64,000 bases of DNA from [Enterobacter] lignolyticus SCF1 (lineage in GTDB: Bacteria; Pseudomonadota; Gammaproteobacteria; Enterobacterales; Enterobacteriaceae), in contig NC_014618.1 of assembly GCF_000164865.1 (NCBI RefSeq), positions 186,001 through 250,000 on the forward strand. Reading direction: 5' to 3'. This document shows, one piece after another, positions 8,649-16,189 of this stretch (the first letter of the stretch is position 1; each line of letters opens with the position of its first letter). A model generated the notes under the pieces. It searched no databases. It saw only the letters and a program-made list of their open reading frames with translations, and was not told the origin of the DNA. The translations under genes and the position numbers were made by a program.

Positions 8649-8939
8649 TTATTCCATCAACTGTTTGCTAAGCATGGGGTTGGCCTGAATCAGGCGCATC
8701 AACTTCAATTCGGTGGCTGACGGCTTCTCCCTCCGTGATTCCCACTCCTGAACCATCGCCACGCTAACGCCCATGGCTCTGGCAAAATCATCAATCTTCA
8801 GACCTGTGCCTTTACGTAATTGCTCAAACTCACTGATGGCTGAGGACTTTGGGATCAGGGTTGCTGTCTTTGTAACGTCTTTAAAAACAATAGATTCAAG
8901 ACTACTCAAAAGTTCTGACATCGGATCTTTATATTCCAT
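8649..8939 (-). CDS. yiaG: YiaG-like XRE-type DNA-binding protein
   Basis: 96 aa from ATG 8939 (MEYKDPM...), the same length as E. coli YiaG. The frame is open 21 codons further upstream, but GAGGAG lies 6 nt before this ATG. The C-terminal half is an HTH_3-type helix-turn-helix (FEQLRKGTGLKIDDFARAMG then VSVAMVQEWESRREKPS), as in HigA/MqsA-like antitoxins. No partner toxin gene is adjacent, so a plain regulator is more likely. A perfect 12-bp palindrome lies about 105 bp upstream of the start. Confidence 0.9.
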   Translation of the reverse strand: MEYKDPMSELLSSLESIVFKDVTKTATLIPKSSAISEFEQLRKGTGLKIDDFARAMGVSVAMVQEWESRREKPSATELKLMRLIQANPMLSKQLME

Positions 8940-9286
8940 TGAGAACTCCTCTGGCTCACACTGCGGAACGTGAATTTCTAAGAGCTCATTAAGAATAGTC
9001 ATTAAAATAGGTGAGGGCGGACGGCAAAAGGGATTATTCGTGCGATCGGCCGATCTGACTCGATTCGGCTTTTTGGCGCCCGGCAGTAATTCGTTGATTC
9101 CACATCGCCAACGGCGTCTTTATTTTTTTTTGTAAATCGATATCAGCGCAGCGGCGCCTGGGCAGGCGTTTTTTCCGCCGGAAGAATGCAGTAAGGGGTA
9201 TCTTGCGAGGCGCTCCTGGACTATCCTTGTCAGCGTCAGGCACGTATGTGTCAGTTTGCGCTTTTTTGGCTGAAAGGAGTAATAAA
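8940..9286. other. yiaG-yiaF divergent intergenic region
   Basis: 347 bp without a convincing gene. It contains the perfect 12-bp palindrome GATCGGCCGATC (9044-9055), a nine-T run near 9122-9130, and the AAAGGAG ribosome site of yiaF (9274-9280). E. coli keeps cspA on the far side of yiaG, but no cold-shock coding sequence is present here or anywhere near. Confidence 0.6.
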
Positions 9287-9997
9287 ATGGCGACAGGAAA
9301 GTCCTGCTCTCGCTGGTTTGCGCCTGTTGCGGCGTTATTAATGGTGGTTGGCCTGAGTGGGTGTTTTGATAAAGAAGGCGATCAGCGCAAAGCGTTTATC
9401 GACTTCCTGCAGAATACGGTGATGCGCAGCGGCGAGCGACTGCCGACGCTGACGGCCGATCAGAAAAAGCAGTTTGGTCCGTTTGTCTCCGATTACGCCG
9501 TGATTTACGGCTATTCACAGCAGGTTAACCAGGCGATGGACGCCGGTCTGCGTCCGGTCGTCGACAGCGTGAACGCCATCCGCGTACCGCAGGATTACAT
9601 GACCCAGCGCGAACCGCTGCGTCAGGCTAATGGCGCGCTGGGCGTACTGAGCCAGCAGCTGGAAAACGCGAAAATGCAGGCCGATGCGGCGCATTCTGCG
9701 CTGAAGCAGGCTGACGATCTGAAGCCGGTCTTCGATCAGGTGTACGGCAAAGTGGTGACGGCGCCGGCGAACGCGCTGCAGCCGCTGATCCCGGCGGCGC
9801 AGATCTTCACGCAGCAACTGGTGCAGGTGGGCGACTATGTGGCGCAGCAGGGCACGCAGGTAAGCTTTGTGGCGAACGGCATTCAGTTCCCGACCTCTCA
9901 GCAGGCAAGCCAGTACAACACGCTGATTGGGCCGCTGGCCTCTCAGCATCAGGCCTTTACTCAGGCCTGGACCGCGACGGTCAACGCCACGCGCTAA
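9287..9997 (+). CDS. yiaF: YiaF, DUF3053 lipoprotein
   Basis: 236 aa from ATG 9287, which has AAAGGAGT just upstream; the frame extends 28 codons further upstream without a better site. The signal peptide ends in the lipobox GLSGC (Cys26), predicting a lipoprotein. The body (FDKEGDQRKAFIDFLQNTVM) is very close to E. coli YiaF. It is largely helical, with Gln/Ala-rich stretches. Function is unknown. It converges with ghrB across a 10-bp-stem hairpin. Confidence 0.92.
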   Translation: MATGKSCSRWFAPVAALLMVVGLSGCFDKEGDQRKAFIDFLQNTVMRSGERLPTLTADQKKQFGPFVSDYAVIYGYSQQVNQAMDAGLRPVVDSVNAIRVPQDYMTQREPLRQANGALGVLSQQLENAKMQADAAHSALKQADDLKPVFDQVYGKVVTAPANALQPLIPAAQIFTQQLVQVGDYVAQQGTQVSFVANGIQFPTSQQASQYNTLIGPLASQHQAFTQAWTATVNATR

Positions 9998-10004
9998 CGG
10001 CTAA

Positions 10005-10033
10005 CGCCGGGTGAGACTGATGTTCACCCGGCG
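10005..10033. terminator. Hairpin between convergent yiaF and ghrB
   Basis: Perfect 10-bp inverted repeat CGCCGGGTGA / TCACCCGGCG with a 9-nt loop, 7 bp after the yiaF stop and 19 bp from the ghrB end. There is no T-run, so termination strength is uncertain. Confidence 0.6.
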
Positions 10034-10051
10034 TATCCGAACCTCGAAAAT

Positions 10052-11023
10052 TCACATCACCTGCGGGTTCACGCAGTTTTTCTCCGGCTTACCGTTAAGC
10101 GCAGCAATCAGGTTATCGACCGCCGTGGCGGCCATGCTGTAGCGCGTTTCGTGCGTTGCCGAGCCGATATGCGGCAGAGCGACGACGTTGGGCATCGTCA
10201 GCAGCGGTGAGTCGACCGCCAGCGGCTCATGTTCAAACACGTCGAGACCGGCCGCATGGATTTCACCGCTGCGCAGCGCGGCAATCAGCGCCTGCTCGTC
10301 GACCACCGGTCCGCGTCCCGCATTGATGAAAATAGCGGACGGCTTCATCTGCTTAAACTGCGCGTCGCCGAACAGGTGGCGCGTCTCCTCGGTTAACGGC
10401 AGGATCAGGCAGACGAAATCGGCTTCCCGCAGCAGCGTATCGAGGTCGCAATAGCGCGCCTGGAAGCGTTCTTCCGCTTCTTTATGCTGACGGCGGGCGT
10501 TGTACAGAATCGGCATGTTAAAACCGAAGCGGGCGCGCTGGGCCAGCGCCATGCCGATACGCCCCATCCCGACGATACCCAGCGTTTTATGGTGCACGTC
10601 GGTGCCGAACCAGTCCGCATCAATGCTCCGTTTCCACTCTCCGGCCTTCACCCGCTCTGCTACCTCCACCACACGGCGGGCGGTGCTCAGCACCAGCGCC
10701 ATCACCGTATCGGCGACGGTTTCCGTCAGCGCGGCGGGGGTGTGCATCAGCAGTACCCGCCGCGCATTAAGGGCCTCGACGTCGAAGTTGTCATAGCCGA
10801 CGGAAACGGTCGATGCGGCGCGTAGCGCGGGCATTTTCGCCAGCAGGGCGGCATCCACTTTCTCGCTTGACCCCAACAGGCCCACGGCGCTGGCGAAGGC
10901 ACCGGCATGCTGCTGCACGGTGTCGGGATGCAGGTTTTTCACCTGCGTCACCGTGAAGTGCGCCTCCAGGCGCTGCTGCAGGTCGTCGGGCAGCGTTTTG
11001 TAGAGGATAACGGACGGCTTCAT
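10052..11023 (-). CDS. ghrB: Glyoxylate/hydroxypyruvate/2-ketogluconate reductase B
   Basis: 323 aa, a D-2-hydroxyacid dehydrogenase close to E. coli GhrB (YiaE/TkrA). That enzyme reduces glyoxylate, hydroxypyruvate and 2-keto-D-gluconate with NAD(P)H in the cytoplasm. The Rossmann motif GMGRIG is at 152-157. The catalytic region contains NAGRGPVVDE and the His of PHIGSATHETR. GGAG lies 7 nt before the ATG. It starts only 24 bp after the MFS gene on the same strand, so here it is the last gene of a 2-ketogluconate operon, matching the kguD position in pseudomonads. Confidence 0.95.
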   Translation of the reverse strand: MKPSVILYKTLPDDLQQRLEAHFTVTQVKNLHPDTVQQHAGAFASAVGLLGSSEKVDAALLAKMPALRAASTVSVGYDNFDVEALNARRVLLMHTPAALTETVADTVMALVLSTARRVVEVAERVKAGEWKRSIDADWFGTDVHHKTLGIVGMGRIGMALAQRARFGFNMPILYNARRQHKEAEERFQARYCDLDTLLREADFVCLILPLTEETRHLFGDAQFKQMKPSAIFINAGRGPVVDEQALIAALRSGEIHAAGLDVFEHEPLAVDSPLLTMPNVVALPHIGSATHETRYSMAATAVDNLIAALNGKPEKNCVNPQVM

Positions 11024-11047
11024 TACGTATCTCCGTAAAAAAAGGAT

Positions 11048-12328
11048 TCAGGCGTGACGCGCGCCAACGGGAACCTGTTGATTATTAGCAGGCTTAACAA
11101 TCAAAGTAAGCCACACGGCGGCGAAGAGCGCCACCCCCATGAAAATATAGGACGCTGACGGGCTGCCGGTCGCGCCGTTGAGGTAGCCGACAAACCAGGA
11201 GCCGAAGAACGAACCCAGCGCCCCCATGCTGTTGATAAGCGCCATGGCGCCGCCAGCCACGTTGCGCGGCAGCATCTCCGGCACAATCGCGAAGAAGGGA
11301 CCGTACGGGGCGTACATTGCCGCGCCGGCGATCACCAGCAGCGTGTAGGAAACCCAGAAGTGGTTGGCGCCAACGGCCCAGGAGCCGATGAAAGCAAGCC
11401 CGGCAATCAGCAGCAGCGGCCAGACGAACAGCTTGCGGTTTTGCAGCTTGTCAGAAGCCCAGGAGGCGAGGATCATGGCGATAGTCGCCGCCAGGTAAGG
11501 CACAGATGAGAGCCAGCCCACTTCCACCATGCCGAGGTTTTCCCCACCGCTGCGGATGATTGACGGCAGCCACAGCACAAAGCCGTACACCCCGATGCTC
11601 CAGGCAAAATACTGCATGCACAGCAGCACCACGTTGCGGGAGCGGAACGCCTCGCTGTAGTTGCGCACCGCTTTTATTCCCTGCTGCTCGCGGTCAAGCT
11701 GCGCCTGCAGAGCGGATTTTTCGCTCTCTGACAGCCAGCCTACCTGCGTCGGTTTGTCCTTGGCCAGCACCCACCAGCAGAACGCCCAAATGACGGCTGG
11801 GATCCCTTCGAGGATAAACATTTCCCGCCAGCCGAAGGCCTGAATCAGGTAGCCGGACACCACCGACATCCACAGTACGGTCACCGGGTTGCCGAGGATC
11901 AAAAAGGTGTTGGCGCGCGAACGCTCCGATTTAGTAAACCAGTTGCTGATATAGATAAGCATCGCGGGCATTACCGCCGCCTCCACCACGCCGAGGATAA
12001 AGCGGATCGCCGCCAGCATCGGAATGTTGGTCACCACGCCGGTCAGCGAGGCGCAGCCGCCCCACAGGATCAGGCAGACAAAGATGAGCTTGCGCACGCT
12101 GCGGCGCTCGGCGTATACGGCGCCGGGGATCTGGAAGAAGAAGTAGCCGAGGAAAAACAGCGCGCCGAGCAGGGACGAGACCCCTTTAGTGATGCCGAGA
12201 TCGTCGTTAATACCGGCGGCGGAGGCGAAGCTGAAGTTCGCGCGATCGAGATACGCCAGGCTGTACGTGATAAACACGACAGGCATGATGTACCACCAGC
12301 GTTTGGTTGCGTTTGTTGTACTGGTCAT
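11048..12328 (-). CDS. kguT: MFS transporter, KguT-like 2-ketogluconate importer
   Basis: 426 aa from ATG 12328, preceded by AGAGG. The open frame extends 119 codons further upstream, across a hairpin and back into kguK, and this is rejected. About 12 membrane segments. The start YIMPVVFITYSLAYLDRANF and the segment FNxYxP-like RFILGVVEAAVMPAML are typical of the anion:cation symporter family (glucarate, galactonate and ketogluconate carriers). Context (LacI regulator, epimerase, sugar kinase, ketogluconate reductase) points to 2-ketogluconate uptake at the inner membrane. The substrate is inferred. Confidence 0.82.
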   Translation of the reverse strand: MTSTTNATKRWWYIMPVVFITYSLAYLDRANFSFASAAGINDDLGITKGVSSLLGALFFLGYFFFQIPGAVYAERRSVRKLIFVCLILWGGCASLTGVVTNIPMLAAIRFILGVVEAAVMPAMLIYISNWFTKSERSRANTFLILGNPVTVLWMSVVSGYLIQAFGWREMFILEGIPAVIWAFCWWVLAKDKPTQVGWLSESEKSALQAQLDREQQGIKAVRNYSEAFRSRNVVLLCMQYFAWSIGVYGFVLWLPSIIRSGGENLGMVEVGWLSSVPYLAATIAMILASWASDKLQNRKLFVWPLLLIAGLAFIGSWAVGANHFWVSYTLLVIAGAAMYAPYGPFFAIVPEMLPRNVAGGAMALINSMGALGSFFGSWFVGYLNGATGSPSASYIFMGVALFAAVWLTLIVKPANNQQVPVGARHA

Positions 12329-12399
12329 AGTCGGGCCTCTGTAGTTGAGGAGATGCCGCCGCTGTATGTAGGGTACAGGGTAGCGTGTTGTTGTGTGTT

Positions 12400-12431
12400 C
12401 CTCACGCTCGCCTCGCGGCGAAAGCGTGAGG
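12400..12431. repeat. REP-like hairpin between kguK and kguT
   Basis: CCTCACGCT (12400-12408) pairs with AGCGTGAGG (12423-12431), with further pairing inside the loop. It sits inside the operon and may stabilise the upstream mRNA or lower kguT expression. It resembles other CCCTC/GAGGG palindromes in the window. Confidence 0.55.
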
Positions 12432-12437
12432 GGGAAA

Positions 12438-13379
12438 TCAGTACTCGCCCAGCGTTTCCCGGGTGGGCAAGCCTTCGCTGTCGCCCTGCACCTGGATTGC
12501 CAGCGAGCCGATACGGTTGCCGCGACGCACCGCCTGTTCGACGGTTTTCCCTTCCAGCAGCGCGCTGATCGCGCCGACGGCGAAGCCATCGCCTGCGCCG
12601 ACCGTATCCACGACGTTGTCGACTTTAGCCGCCGCGACGGTGCCCCGTTCGCCGCTGGCGCATTTGAACCATGCGCCGTCGGCACCGGTTTTAATCATCA
12701 CCACCTTCACGCCGCGATGCAGGTAAAAATCGGCGATCCCTTCCGGGGTTCGCTGGCCGGTCAGAATGATGCCTTCGCCGATGCCGGGCAGCACCCAGTC
12801 CGCCTGCACGGCGAGATGGTTAAGTTTTTCCACCATTTCGGCTTCGCTGCGCCACAGCACCGGACGCAGGTTCGGGTCAAACGACAGCGTTTTTCCCTGG
12901 GCCTTCATGGCGCACGCCGCCTGTTCAAGCAGGGCATACGAGCCGGCAGACAGCGCGGCGGCGACTCCGCTGAGGTGCAGATGGCGCGCGCGGGCGAAGT
13001 AATCGCTATGAAAATCGGCGGTCGACAGATGGCTGGCGGCGGAGCCTTTGCGGAAATACTCCACAATGGGATCGGTTCCATTTTCGACTTTCGATTTCAG
13101 CTGAAAGCCGGTCGGGTAACGATCGTCCAGCGTGACGCCTGCGGCATCAATCCCTTCGCGGCGCAGCGTCTCGAGGACAAAATGTCCGAAGCTGTCGTCG
13201 CCGACGCGGCTGACCCAGCCGACGTTCAGCCCCAGGCGGGCAAGGCCGGTGGCGACGTTCAGCTCTGCGCCCGCCACGCGTTTGATAAAGCGATCGACCT
13301 GGCTTAGCGCGCCGCCCTGCTGCGCGACAAACATGGCCATGGCTTCGCCGATGGTGATAACGTCCAGTTGCCGGGTCAT
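12438..13379 (-). CDS. kguK: PfkB-family sugar kinase, KguK-like
   Basis: 313 aa ribokinase-family (PfkB) kinase. N-terminal DVITIGEAMAMF; substrate-binding GGALSQVDRFIKRVAGAELN; C-terminal signature DTVGAGDGFAVGAISALLEG with the GAGD anion hole and catalytic Asp. It is related to 2-keto-3-deoxygluconate kinase; in this operon the likely substrate is 2-keto-D-gluconate, giving 2-ketogluconate 6-phosphate. The start is 3 nt after the kguE stop and its ribosome site GAGGAG lies inside the kguE end, so the two are translationally coupled. Confidence 0.85.
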   Translation of the reverse strand: MTRQLDVITIGEAMAMFVAQQGGALSQVDRFIKRVAGAELNVATGLARLGLNVGWVSRVGDDSFGHFVLETLRREGIDAAGVTLDDRYPTGFQLKSKVENGTDPIVEYFRKGSAASHLSTADFHSDYFARARHLHLSGVAAALSAGSYALLEQAACAMKAQGKTLSFDPNLRPVLWRSEAEMVEKLNHLAVQADWVLPGIGEGIILTGQRTPEGIADFYLHRGVKVVMIKTGADGAWFKCASGERGTVAAAKVDNVVDTVGAGDGFAVGAISALLEGKTVEQAVRRGNRIGSLAIQVQGDSEGLPTRETLGEY

Positions 13380-13382
13380 GGT

Positions 13383-14129
13383 TTACTCCTCGCGTAACAG
13401 GGTGACGTAATGGCGGGTGACGGCGGTCAGATCCTGACCTTCCAGCGGAAACTCAATGCCGCGCGGCGCGTCGGCAGGCAGCTGGTTGAGCAGCGCCCGC
13501 CAGCGCGGGGCATCGTCTGGCGGCACCGCGTGCCAGCGGTCGGCGTGGGGCTGCGCGGCTTTGACGTGAATATAGCTGACCGTCGGCGCCAGCAGGCTGG
13601 CGGCCTCTTCCGGCGACTCGTCGACCCACAGCCAGTTGCCCATGTCGAAAGTCAGGGTGACCGGCAGGTTCAGCCCCTGCACGGCGGCCTGGAAGCGGCG
13701 CATCGGCGCCAGCTGTCCGCAGGCGGTTTGATCGTTTTCAATCACCAGCGCCGTACCGCTTTGTGCCAGAATCGCGCGCAGCGGCTCCAGCGCGGCGCTA
13801 TCGCCAAAGTGTCCGAGCGAGAGCTTCAGCCACAGGGCGTTCAGCGTGCAGGCTTCCTGCAGCAGCGCGGGCAGCCGGGCATTAAGTTTGCCGTCAGGGT
13901 CAAACAGCGGCTCCGGCGCAGAGTAGCAGGCCAGCAGCCCGAGGCGCTCAATCTCGCCGGCAAGCGTGGCCAGACGGCTGAGCTCGTCCGGGCCGAACAG
14001 CTCGCGGCGAATTTCGACGCCATCGGCGCCCGAGGCCGCGACAAGCGGCAGTACGGCGGACTGACCGCCCAGTGTGCGGATACGGTCGTGACCGTAGGCG
14101 GCAGTGACCACAATAATTTTTCTTGCCAT
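13383..14129 (-). CDS. kguE: Sugar phosphate isomerase/epimerase, KguE-like
   Basis: 248 aa from ATG 14129 (MARKIIVVTAAYG), with GGGAG 7 nt upstream. The TTG six codons earlier is rejected. It is an AP-endonuclease-2-like TIM barrel (xylose isomerase-like superfamily), with metal-ligand candidates in GVEIRRE, LVIENDQ, TFDMGNW, YIHVKAA and GIEFPLEG. In Pseudomonas, kguE is the first gene of the 2-ketogluconate operon; its exact reaction is not well defined. Here too it heads the enzyme genes, with the operator palindrome 50 bp before its start. Confidence 0.82.
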   Translation of the reverse strand: MARKIIVVTAAYGHDRIRTLGGQSAVLPLVAASGADGVEIRRELFGPDELSRLATLAGEIERLGLLACYSAPEPLFDPDGKLNARLPALLQEACTLNALWLKLSLGHFGDSAALEPLRAILAQSGTALVIENDQTACGQLAPMRRFQAAVQGLNLPVTLTFDMGNWLWVDESPEEAASLLAPTVSYIHVKAAQPHADRWHAVPPDDAPRWRALLNQLPADAPRGIEFPLEGQDLTAVTRHYVTLLREE

Positions 14130-14178
14130 CCGGCAGCTCCCCAGCAATACGAAACAGGTGTCTCTGTATTACGCTAGA

Positions 14179-14192
14179 TGGAACCGGTTCCA
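14179..14192. promoter_or_regulatory. LacI/PtxS-type operator palindrome upstream of kguE
   Basis: Perfect 14-bp palindrome TGGAACCGGTTCCA, with the central CG of LacI-family operators. It lies in the 110-bp gap between the regulator gene and kguE, about 50 bp before the kguE start. It is very close to the TGAAACCGGTTTCA site reported for PtxS in Pseudomonas. It most likely lets the adjacent regulator repress the enzyme genes until a ketogluconate inducer is present. Confidence 0.8.
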
Positions 14193-14239
14193 AAGAAAAG
14201 ACCGACGCGTCTGATTTATGATCGCCATCACGAAGGGAA

Positions 14240-15256
14240 TTAGCGGCTGGTGGATCCTCTGACGATGAGCTCTCCGGAGAACACCTGTTCGCAAAACGGC
14301 TCGCGGTTGCCCTCAATGCGGCGCACCACCTGCTCGACGGCGGTATGGCCTATTTGCCACGTCGGCTGTTTGAGGGTGGTGATGCCCACGCCAGCGAGCT
14401 CCGCCCATTCCAGCTCGTCGAAGCCCAATAGTCCGATATCGCTGCCCCAGTGCAGGCCAAGGCGTTTAAGGGCGCGAGCCACCTGCAGGGTGAGCGCGCC
14501 GTTGGCGGAAATCACCGCTTTGCGCATGCCGCGATGGCGGGTATGGAACTCACGCAGCGCGCTGTCGATGCGCGCGCAGTCGTTAAGCGGCACCTCGGCG
14601 TTTTCCGCCATTACGCCCGGATGGCGGGCGAGGGTGGCGCGAAACGCCTGCAGCCGCTCGCGACGGGTATTGACGGTGCCAAGGGGCTCGCTGAGGAACA
14701 GCAGGGCTTCAAATCCCTGTTCGACAAGGTGCTCGGTAGCGGTGGTCGCCGCCTGGGCATTATCCAGCCCGACCACGTCGCAGGCGAAATCGGGAATTTT
14801 TCGGTCGATAAGCACCATCGGCAGCGCCGACTGCTGCAGGCGGCTTAACCCCTCTTCATGCATGCCCACGGCGTTGACCACGATCCCTTCCACCTGGTAG
14901 CTGCGCAGCAGGTCGAGGTAGTGCTGCTCCTGATCGACTTCGTTGTTGGTGTTACAGACCAGCGGGGTAAACCCCTGCTCGCGACAGGCGGCTTCAATGC
15001 CGCTCAGCACGTCGACGGAATAGGGGTTGGTGATATCGGCGATGATCAGGCCAATCAGCCGGGTGCGGCCGTGCTTAAGACCCTGCGCCATCAGGCTGGG
15101 GCGGTAGTCGAGCTCAGCGATCGCCTTTTCGATGCGCGCCAGCATGGCGTCGGAAAGCAGATGCTTTTCGCCGTTCAGATACCGTGAAATGCTGGTTTTA
15201 CCTGCTTTTGCCGCTTTCGCGACATCGCTGATGGTGGCCCGCGCCTTGATCGCCAT
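14240..15256 (-). CDS. LacI-family regulator of the ketogluconate operon (PtxS/KguR-like)
   Basis: 338 aa from ATG 15256, with GAAGGAAG upstream; an earlier start 19 codons up lacks the family's N-terminus. Residues 8-27 hold the LacI helix-turn-helix (TISDVAKAAKAGKTSISRYL), followed by the hinge LDYRPSLMAQGLK and a periplasmic-binding-like sensor domain (GLIIADITNPYSVDVLSGIE). It is upstream of and co-oriented with kguEKT-ghrB, and the operator lies directly after it. PtxS-like in role; family assignment certain, ligand inferred. Confidence 0.85.
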   Translation of the reverse strand: MAIKARATISDVAKAAKAGKTSISRYLNGEKHLLSDAMLARIEKAIAELDYRPSLMAQGLKHGRTRLIGLIIADITNPYSVDVLSGIEAACREQGFTPLVCNTNNEVDQEQHYLDLLRSYQVEGIVVNAVGMHEEGLSRLQQSALPMVLIDRKIPDFACDVVGLDNAQAATTATEHLVEQGFEALLFLSEPLGTVNTRRERLQAFRATLARHPGVMAENAEVPLNDCARIDSALREFHTRHRGMRKAVISANGALTLQVARALKRLGLHWGSDIGLLGFDELEWAELAGVGITTLKQPTWQIGHTAVEQVVRRIEGNREPFCEQVFSGELIVRGSTSR

Positions 15257-15320
15257 AACTACTTCCTTCGCCTGAATGTGTGAACACCTTAGCGCGAAAA
15301 TCTGGCTAATCAAGTAGTTT

Positions 15321-15346
15321 GCCCGGCGGGCGATACGCCGCCGGGC
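15321..15346. terminator. GC-rich hairpin between the lacI-type gene and yiaD
   Basis: Perfect 9-bp stem GCCCGGCGG (15321-15329) / CCGCCGGGC (15338-15346), 8 bp after the yiaD stop on the minus strand. There is no U-run. It may end yiaD transcription or be a REP-like element. Confidence 0.55.
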
Positions 15347-15353
15347 CGAAGGG

Positions 15354-16016
15354 TTACTGCAGCGGGCTTAAGGTTATCTCTACGCGGCGGTTCTGCGCTT
15401 TGCCTTCTGCCGTGCTGTTGCTGGCGATGGGGTTCGCCTGGCCCATGCCGGTGGTGCGGATGCGGTTAGCGGCAACGCCCTGGGTTATCAGGGAGCTGGC
15501 GACGCTGTCGGCGCGCTGCTGGGACAGGCGCATATTCAGGTCTTTGCTGCCGGTGCTGTCGGTGTAACCGACCACGTTCACCGCGGTTTTCTCATACTCT
15601 TTCAGCACCATCGCCACGCCGGTCAGGGTGTTAGCGCCAGCGGGTTTCAGGTTCGCGCTGCTGCTGTCGAAGGTGACGTTGTTCGGCATATTGAGGATGA
15701 TGTTGTCACCGCTACGCGTCACGCTGACGCCGGTTCCCTGCATTTTCTGCCGCAGTTTGGCTTCCTGCACGTCCATGTAATAACCGATGCCGCCGCCGAC
15801 GGCCGCGCCAGCCGCTGCGCCAATCAGCGCGCCTTTGCCACGGTCCTTCTTCGAGGAGGAGAGCGCGCCGATGCCTGCGCCTGCGAGCGCGCCAAGTCCT
15901 GCGCCGATACCGGATTTACCTGCTTCGCGTTCGCCAGTGTAGGGGTTAGTCGTACAACCTGAAATAACCAGCGCGCCGCTGACCATAGCGGCAATCATGA
16001 GTACGCGTTTTTTCAT
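15354..16016 (-). CDS. yiaD: YiaD, OmpA-family outer membrane lipoprotein
   Basis: 220 aa. Signal peptide with lipobox VISGC (Cys21). A Gly/Ala-rich glycine-zipper segment (about 37-82, GAGLGALAGAGIGALSS and GAAAGAAVGGGIGYYMD) follows, then a C-terminal OmpA peptidoglycan-binding domain with VVGYTDSTG, N..LSQQRADSV and NRRVEI. It anchors in the outer membrane and binds peptidoglycan; E. coli YiaD is a multicopy suppressor linked to BamD assembly defects. Conserved position next to bisC. Confidence 0.95.
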   Translation of the reverse strand: MKKRVLMIAAMVSGALVISGCTTNPYTGEREAGKSGIGAGLGALAGAGIGALSSSKKDRGKGALIGAAAGAAVGGGIGYYMDVQEAKLRQKMQGTGVSVTRSGDNIILNMPNNVTFDSSSANLKPAGANTLTGVAMVLKEYEKTAVNVVGYTDSTGSKDLNMRLSQQRADSVASSLITQGVAANRIRTTGMGQANPIASNSTAEGKAQNRRVEITLSPLQ

Positions 16017-16189
16017 CTTCTTTCCTTAATCCTTTTTATTCTTTGCCACAGCGATGTTGGCGGTTGATTATGACGTCCTGATGCGTAGAAAATTCCAGAA
16101 ACAACGCATATTTTTGTAAACATTATTGAACGGTGATGAAAAAATCGCCGTCGTCACAACCACCTGCATGCGCAGTTCAGGAGCGTACC

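Noticed and set aside
8649..9002. Longer start for yiaG at 9002
   Set aside because: The extra 21 codons have no homologue, and the ATG at 8939 has a strong GAGGAG site and gives the known length.
9034..9243. 69-residue minus-strand frame between yiaG and yiaF
   Set aside because: Basic, low-complexity composition with no recognisable homologue and no convincing ribosome site; treated as chance.
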